Below are positions 21,790 to 27,321 of a stretch of 27,321 nt of DNA, piece by piece. Origin of the DNA: Gloeophyllum trabeum ATCC 11539 (lineage: Eukaryota; Basidiomycota; Agaricomycetes; Gloeophyllales; Gloeophyllaceae); NCBI RefSeq assembly GCF_000344685.1, contig NW_006920429.1, forward strand, positions 240,485 through 267,805, given 5' to 3'. The notes under the pieces were generated by a model. That model made no database searches and was not told the DNA's origin. It was given only the letters and a program-made list of their open reading frames with translations. The position numbers and the translations under genes were made by a program. The first letter of the stretch is position 1; each line of letters begins with the position of its first letter.

Positions 21790-22704
21790 TCACTGCCTGC
21801 CGTTCGCCATGTACACCGCGTTGACGACGACGTCCCACGCGAGGTCGAGCGCCTGCCAGAGCTCCTTGTCGTACACACCGAGGGACACGATATTCTTCCA
21901 CAGCGAGTGCACGAGCCCGACGTACCGCGCGAGGTGGTCCGCGGAGTAGCCGAGGGTGGCGGCGACGTGCTGCGCGGCCCTCTTCCGCGCGTCGCCGTGG
22001 ATCTGCGCGGCGGACTGCAGGGTGCTCGGGACAAAGTGCGCGGGGAGGGGCAGGAGCGCGTTGAGCAGCGAGTCGAGGCGCTTCGTGTACAGGTACGAGT
22101 GCAGGATCGCGAAGGTGCTCGCGGAGGGCACGGTGAAGGGCACGACGGGGAGCATCACGCGCCCGCCGTTGCTCGGCGCGGACCGCGGGAGGCCGGGGAC
22201 GTTCGCGCAGTGCGCGGCGAGCACGAGGTGGTGCGTCGGGATGAGCGTGACGTTCGGCGCGGCGTTGCCCGCGGAGGCGACGGCGAGGACGTGCGTCGGC
22301 GCGCTGTGCGCGACCTGCGGTGGCACGGAGGCGGAGAAGCCCGAGGGGAGGCCCGTGCGCGGCAGCGCCTTGGGCACGGACTGGCTGACGGCGGAGATGG
22401 CCGCGAGCATCCTGGGAGGGGGGAGGGGTATGATTAGCTTGGGGGGACGCGATTCTCGGGGGCGGGTGACTCACTCGGATGCTTGCTTGGCGATCCCGCG
22501 GAGGACGTACTCGACCGGGACGTCGCGGAGACCGGGCTCGACGGACGCGAGGGCGTCTCTATTAATTTCCTTGTACTGCGGCTTCTGCAGGCTGCGCGGG
22601 AGGTGGACGAGGGCGGACGAGGAGGCGTAGACGGGGAGCTCGTCGGCGAGCGAGGACATGGACGGGAAGGACGTAGCCTGGGGACGGGATGCCACTTGGA
22701 ACAT
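21790..22704 (-). CDS. Clp1-like (clampless-type) developmental regulator, probable
   Basis: Two minus-strand exons, 22704-22475 and 22411-21790, separated by a 63-nt GT..AG intron, total 852 nt and encode 283 residues from the ATG at 22704. The layout of a disordered N-tail (LADELPVYASSSALVHLP), a helical segment (VEYVLRGIAKQASEMLAAIS), an Ala/Pro-rich stretch, then VVPFTVPSASTFAILHSYLYTKRLDSLLNALLP and a C-terminal VHSLWKNIVSLGVYDKELWQALDLAW agrees with my recollection of basidiomycete Clp1-like proteins. Clp1 is needed for clamp-cell formation and the dikaryon programme downstream of mating-type factors in Coprinopsis and Ustilago. Exon 2 is very GC-rich, which opens long antisense frames that I treat as shadows. 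No enzymatic motif is seen. The name is a recognition call, not a search result. Confidence 0.6.
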
Positions 22705-23663
22705 TTTGAGCGTAATTTATTATAATCGCGTAGAGATTATATGTGCTTTGTGCGCGAGTCGAATGCCGCGATGATTAGATGGACTAGAAAAGGATTTTCA
22801 GGAGGCGCTCTGTACAGCTTTTGCGGGGCCGAGTGCACAAAGGATGTCTTCCAAGCAGTGATTGACGGCGGGCGCTGTGACCGCAACAATAGGATAATGC
22901 GCAAGAAGGTCGGGTCGGTGACTCGAGGAGGGGTTAACGCCGAGGCTGGGCTGGTCTGCTAGTCGATAACAGAAGAGGCGGTGGGCTGGTGCTCGACATC
23001 GACACGAGGCAGCGAATATATAGACGATGGTAGCCGCCATTTTCAGAACAAGAGCCTGGACGAGAGCAGATGCTGTTGGCGAAAAACGAGTTGGTGCTCT
23101 TTCAGCCACATGGCTCCTTCGCTATCACCTCGCGCCTTCCTTTCCGGGAGCGTCGTTAGTCGCCCGATAAGGCAATTCTTCACGCCTGCTTCTTCCCAGC
23201 GTCTCCCCCTGCGAGCGATCCGCCCGAGCCTGCTTCCTTCCCACAAGAGTTCCCTTTCGCAGGTGCAGTGCGCAGCCCAGAAGCGTAGCGCAGGCCCGGC
23301 ACTGTGTACCTTTGCGCAGATTCGTGATCAGATTGAGATCCCGCGGGGGGGGCCTGCTCCAGACGACGTTATACTGCTTTTGGGAGTTGCTTTCAGCCAT
23401 TGTATTCCGATCCCGGTGCGTCCTTTCATCTGCGGTGCCTTTTGCCTTTGACGCTGCGCTTCTCGCCTCCCGAACGCTGCGATGGATCTCGATTCCGTCG
23501 CTTCCTGCGTCCAAGCCCAATGTCCCCATCGCGACTTTGTCCGCAACGCCCGCGTCTTTCATCCATTTGCGCGACGCACAGATGTTTCATGACTGGATGT
23601 ACCAAATCATACGATATGATTAAGGCACGCGCCTCTCGACCGGTTCGCAATTGGACGACAGTG
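22705..23663. other. Region between the Clp1-like gene and the right arm
   Basis: Begins with the presumed AT-rich promoter of the Clp1-like gene (22705-22745). A minus-strand frame at 23125-23562 is open for 145 codons but shows no motif I recognise, and the plus strand is open in the same place. No gene is supported. Confidence 0.3.
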
Positions 23664-24042
23664 ACGTCGTCATGCGGGCCCAAGTTGCCCGATAGCGCCG
23701 TGGCAGAATCTCGTCTTTCATTTCGTTATCCCGTTGCAATCATCTGATGAGCGAGTCCTCTTCCAGGCCGGTTTATGGACCGAGCAACGACTACCGCTGT
23801 TGCTTTCCTGCATGGCCGTTGAATACTCCCGTTCTTGTTTCACTTGCGACGACGGCGGCGCCTTCTCGGACGATCATTATCTAACTCTCATCTGCAGTTG
23901 CAATTTTAGCCATTAGCGCGCAGGGAACTTGTCCTGTCGGGATGTACCATGGACACATCCGAACAGCTGTCTCTAACCCGAGTATGGCTTCCTCAGTCGG
24001 AGTGAACTCTCTCAAGCACAAGTCTAATTGCCTTCTGACCCC

Positions 24043-24268
24043 GGTGCGTCATGTGTGAACATCCTGACATATAACGCTGCGCACATCCTGACTCATCCAC
24101 GCGCCCTTGTTCTTGGATGAGTGGCCTCGGTCGACGTCTGCTCCTCGTCTCCCCCCGATATCGATAAACACCAGAGTGCCTTGTATTGTAAGTAACTTGC
24201 TCTGAAACGCACGAAGGACCTCGGCCTCGGTGCGGGTGATCGAGACGCTCCAATGCTGCTGTTCCGCG
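24043..24268 (-). repeat. Direct repeat unit R2, right-arm copy
   Basis: Reverse complement of the 8429-8659 unit, recognised by GTGCGTCAT at its left end and GGACCTCGGCCTCGGTGCGGGTGAT near its right. It differs from the left copy at many positions (about 85 percent by eye). Confidence 0.7.
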
Positions 24269-24358
24269 CCGTCTATCTTCGCTTCATCTCCGGTGCTTCA
24301 AAGCTTGTCGAAAATTACCATGCATCCCCGCGACGGCCTTACTTAGCCTCTAACGCAG

Positions 24359-24578
24359 TGCGTCATATACGAACATCCCGAAATATACTGTTGCGCACAA
24401 CATGACTCATCTATGCTGCCTTGTTCTGGCTGGGCGACTCTCCGACTCCTTGCCTCCTCGCGTATCGATAAACGCCAGAATGCCTTTTGCTATAGATGAT
24501 CTTGCTCTGAAACGAAGGAAGGACCTCGGCCTCGGTACGGGTGACCGCGAAACTTCCCCCTGCACTGAGCGTTTCGCG
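24359..24578 (-). repeat. Direct repeat unit R1, right-arm copy
   Basis: Reverse complement of the 8119-8340 unit and nearly identical to it, in contrast to the more divergent R2 pair just inside it. Confidence 0.7.
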
Positions 24579-25784
24579 TTGTCTTCCAAGCCTGGAGGTT
24601 GATGGTTCTGACTTGGCTCGCAGCGCCTGCATGGCTGTTCTCCACCGCCTCGTTATTGGAAAACCCTTCCGCGACTCGTCAAATCCTTCAGACCTCGGAG
24701 ATGAGATAGGGATCGATGACACGGAACGTATAGCGCAGCGGGGAAGTTAAACGGTTGCTAGTACGAATGCCGAGGCCTATCGAGCGTTGCAGAGCAAATA
24801 TGTTTTTGGTTTCGCTGATCTCTGACACGGCAGAGACTGGGCATCGGTTAGAAATCACCTGACTCTTTTAAAGGCGACGTTCTCTTGCATCCGACCACAG
24901 TGGGCCAGATATTCAACTCAGCAGCCGCACAACTCATCTGTCCGCCCTTGTTCCAGTACGGCCCCTCACCGGGCACTCCGCCGGCAGCAGATGACCGAAA
25001 ATTCGCTAGTGCCCACACCTTCATCTCCGCGGCCTGGAGGTTCATTACGGCCTCCACGTCAAGCCCTACTCCTGCTTTTCCCGGTGTTCCATGGCGTCAT
25101 GTCCTTGAAACGCCGGCATCGTCAGGTAAAGTTGGAAACTCGAAACATACAGAAAAGCTCCACCGATCGACATGCATGCATAGCATACTTGTTTCTGGTT
25201 TTGCATCTCAGGGCTGCGTCTAGCGGCTCCAGCGTCGATGTTCGATCGCAGCGGTCATATGGACGATACTAGCAGACCATATCACGAATGTCTCAGTAAC
25301 ACGAGGCAAGGTTAATCGTACGCACCCTCTCGCTTAAAGGATAATCAAGGACCCACAACGTCCGCGCTAATTGCTGCGCTAACACGTTGCTGAAGGGTAT
25401 CAATATCAGTGCGCGAGTCAATCTGATGCGCCTCGCGGGTCGGCTAACGCGTATTTTCTGATGCTTTGAATCTCGAGGCGAGGGTGCGGGGCGGCGTCTC
25501 GGATATCTCGGGCGGCCGTGTTTCCCTGTGGTCATCGCGGGGATCGCGATCTCCGCTATGAACTGACCTTTTGAACGTCGACTTCGGGGCGCTGGTGCGC
25601 GAGAGGGGCGAGGCTGGGCACAAAATGAGGTATGGACAAGTATATTTCCGCGTCCTGGATGCGTCCGGAACTACTTAGATGGGTCAATGCACAGTCCACG
25701 CGCTGAATGAGATACTGATTTCCTGTGTTACTCGCCAATCGCCCGACGCCGCTTGTCTCTCGTCACCTTACGTGTGGCGAGCAT
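24579..25784. other. Middle of right arm, no recognised gene
   Basis: Mirror of the left-arm middle and about 99 percent identical by eye over the best-compared 330 bp. It holds the same unrecognised open frames (minus 25293-25535 and plus 24885-25223, the latter starting with TTG). Nothing supports a gene. Confidence 0.35.
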
Positions 25785-26640
25785 CGCGGCCTCCAGGCGC
25801 ATCGGCCTCGCCTTCATGCTCGCATTTCTCTCCTCCGCGCAGTCCCTTGCCTCCGTCCAGCGCACGTCAAACCCGATCCCCATATGACACAGTGGGGAAG
25901 AGGCTGACATTGATGTGCCTGGTGTAGATATGTGCGGCGCAGTTTATGACGGCGGCGACAGCGTTCATGGCGAGCTCGCGCTTGTGCTATGCGCTTGCAG
26001 AGGATAATGAAATGCCTATGTGCGAGTGGCTTAGGGCTTTGTGTAAGGATCAGGCGCCGTATTTTGGCATGTGGGTGTCGGTGCTCGTGGGGTGCATCAT
26101 CTCCTGCGCGTGTATTGGCTCCATCATTGCGGAAAGTGATGTTGCTGACCAGGTCTGCATCGCGACATTGACATCCTCGTAGTTCGACGATATCTCATCG
26201 TCTGTGTCTGTAGCAGTCAACTCAAGCTATGTCCAACCGATAGCTGTTCGCTGCTTCTGGCCCGGGTCTTGAGTCTGTACCACTTTCAGCAACGTGGCAG
26301 AATGACGACGCAACCTCTTATTCAGGTTTACGAGCGAGGGCCGTTCTCCCGTGGCCGGGGCTCCTAGCATACTAACGTTCGCAGTGCCCTTTCATTCGGC
26401 CCTCTCGTCAAGTCCTGGCCATTCCACCAGTCCCCTTTCCTAAGTTCTGAGCATTCAATTTTGTCCTCATCATCCTGCCTACCTCATATCCCGTGGACTT
26501 GATAAAAATGAACTACGCTGTCCTCGCCATCGGAGTTGTCATGCTCATTGTGGCGTTCACGTGGCTCTACATTGGTCGATCCATGTTTGTGGGTCTTGTG
26601 AGAACGGTCGAGCGGGAGACCTTTGATGAGCTTGCGAGTT
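25785..26640 (+). pseudogene. Amino acid permease 3' fragment, right-arm copy
   Basis: Plus-strand counterpart of the left-arm fragment. It shows IGLAFMLAFLSS, VGKRLTLMCLV, the ASSRLCYALAEDNEMPM segment, YFGMWVSVLVGCIISCACIGS and MNYAVLAIGVVMLIVAFTWLYIGRS in order. The same shortened and frame-broken block before VGKRL is present, so the damage predates or was shared by both arms. The C-terminal codons after RTVERET differ in frame from the left copy. The N-terminal half of the transporter is missing. Confidence 0.85.
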
Positions 26641-26832
26641 ATATGGGTGGCGCATCTATGACTAGTACATGTATTATGCCGGTCGACCGTGCATGGTTGA
26701 GGGCTATATAAGCTTACACTAGGCCAATTTCTTTTCCGTGGTAAACCAGGACATCGATTAGCCGGGATGTCAGGGGTCTTGACCTTCATCTTTTGAATTC
26801 GTTCTCAACGGTCAGAATATCGCCGACCGAAC

Positions 26833-27321
26833 ACCCGAGTGACGCCAAAAGCGAGACGCCTTAGACTTGGGACTACGCCCCAAGACGCGAGACCAAGGGG
26901 TCTTGAAAACCTTATTTTGCCACCCCACCTGAACGCCCCCCCTGGGTACCCCACCTCGCCCCCTCTGACTTCAACGCTCGAGCATCGGTCTACATACAGT
27001 ACACGTCACCGCCTACGCTAGTATAATAAGGCCGTCCGCTACTCTGCTCGACACCCCGTCCTCGCTGTCTTCCCCGTCGACCACCATGCCCTTGCCGCTT
27101 CCGGCAGCGGTCCGGGTAGAAGTCTGGTAGCAGACCCCAACCCTAGGGCGTACCGCCACGTGTCTGGTGACACAGGCGCGCCGCTTCTTCGAGGCTGCGT
27201 CCCGCCTTTCCGGCACCTCGTCAGTAGGCCCGTCGTCGTCGTCGCCGACGATGAGCATAGCTATAGTACTTGTATGTAGTCATAAAAACATGGAATAAAT
27301 TTCATTAAATACAGAAAATTC
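26833..27321. other. Unique right flank with a doubtful small minus-strand ORF
   Basis: Sequence is unlike the left flank. A minus-strand ATG frame at 27258-27013 encodes 81 residues, with an acidic start (GDDDDGPTDE) then a basic patch (SKKRRACVTRH); I recognise no family and rate it doubtful. A strongly C-rich tract lies at about 26920-26960 and a short GTC trinucleotide run at about 27230. Confidence 0.3.

Larger units (their letters stand above)
23664..26832 (-). repeat. Right arm of the long imperfect inverted repeat
   Basis: Reverse-complement partner of 5828-9046. From outside in it carries the permease fragment, the nearly identical middle and the two direct repeat units, in mirrored order. 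Small indels relative to the left arm are scattered through the outer third; for instance, the left arm has about 15 extra bases after the RTVERET codons of the permease tail. These private differences argue that the arms are real separate copies and not one sequence placed twice by the assembler. Confidence 0.9.

Noticed and set aside
21719..22474. 251-codon minus-strand and 238-codon plus-strand frames overlapping the Clp1-like gene
   Set aside because: They are Arg/Ala-rich shadows created by very high GC; the 206-codon frame spliced to the upstream exon is the protein-like one.
9047..23663. Cruciform or hairpin formation by the inverted repeat
   Set aside because: With a 14.6-kb spacer the arms cannot plausibly extrude as a cruciform; inversion or arm exchange is the relevant possibility.
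5825..26835. Three-base ACC on both sides of the inverted repeat as a target site duplication of a giant transposon
   Set aside because: ACC stands at 5825-5827 and 26833-26835, but a 3-bp match is expected by chance about once in 64, and no transposase, tyrosine recombinase or terminal motif typical of CACTA, Harbinger or Starship elements was seen in the segment.
1..27321. CRISPR arrays, rRNA or tRNA genes and bacterial-type operons
   Set aside because: No regularly spaced short repeats and no convincing tRNA or rRNA landmarks were seen; gene structure with introns is eukaryotic.

Overview
The window looks like nuclear DNA of a basidiomycete mushroom (Agaricomycetes, probably a polypore-type wood decayer). 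The evidence is dense short introns (mostly 42-70 nt) with GT..AG ends, a FunK1-type fungal protein kinase, a decayed F-box/leucine-rich-repeat gene of the kind expanded in white-rot fungi, an amino acid/choline-type permease with many introns, and a probable Clp1-like (clampless) developmental gene. Species is not determinable from the sequence alone. A 713-nt run of N shows this is a scaffolded draft assembly.

Layout. (1) 1-5032, plus strand: two tandem paralogous genes of an unrecognised Ser/Thr/Pro/Gln-rich family. The first is cut by the window start, the second is complete (8 exons, 602 residues). Every intron in both genes lies between codons (phase 0), many donors read GTACGA, and even one intron sequence is conserved between the copies. 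(2) 5828-9046 and 23664-26832: two arms of an imperfect inverted repeat of about 3.2 kb, enclosing about 14.6 kb. Each arm carries a decayed 3' half of an amino acid permease gene at its outer side, a nearly identical non-coding-looking middle, and a pair of internal direct repeats of about 220 bp. (3) Spacer, 9047-23663: a 5'-truncated, frameshifted F-box/LRR pseudogene that starts just inside the left arm; a FunK1 kinase gene on the minus strand interrupted by the N gap; an intact 10-exon permease gene on the minus strand; a 473-codon minus-strand gene of unknown function; a partial plus-strand reading frame; and the probable Clp1-like gene on the minus strand. (4) 26833-27321: unique flank with one doubtful small ORF.

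There is no operon-like logic. The organising principle is duplication: tandem duplication on the left and an inverted duplication in the rest, with three permease copies (one intact, two broken). The inverted arrangement means that recombination between the arms could flip the kinase/permease/Clp1-like segment; this is an inference from geometry only. Similarity figures quoted here are by-eye estimates, and product names rest on recognised motifs rather than on a database search.
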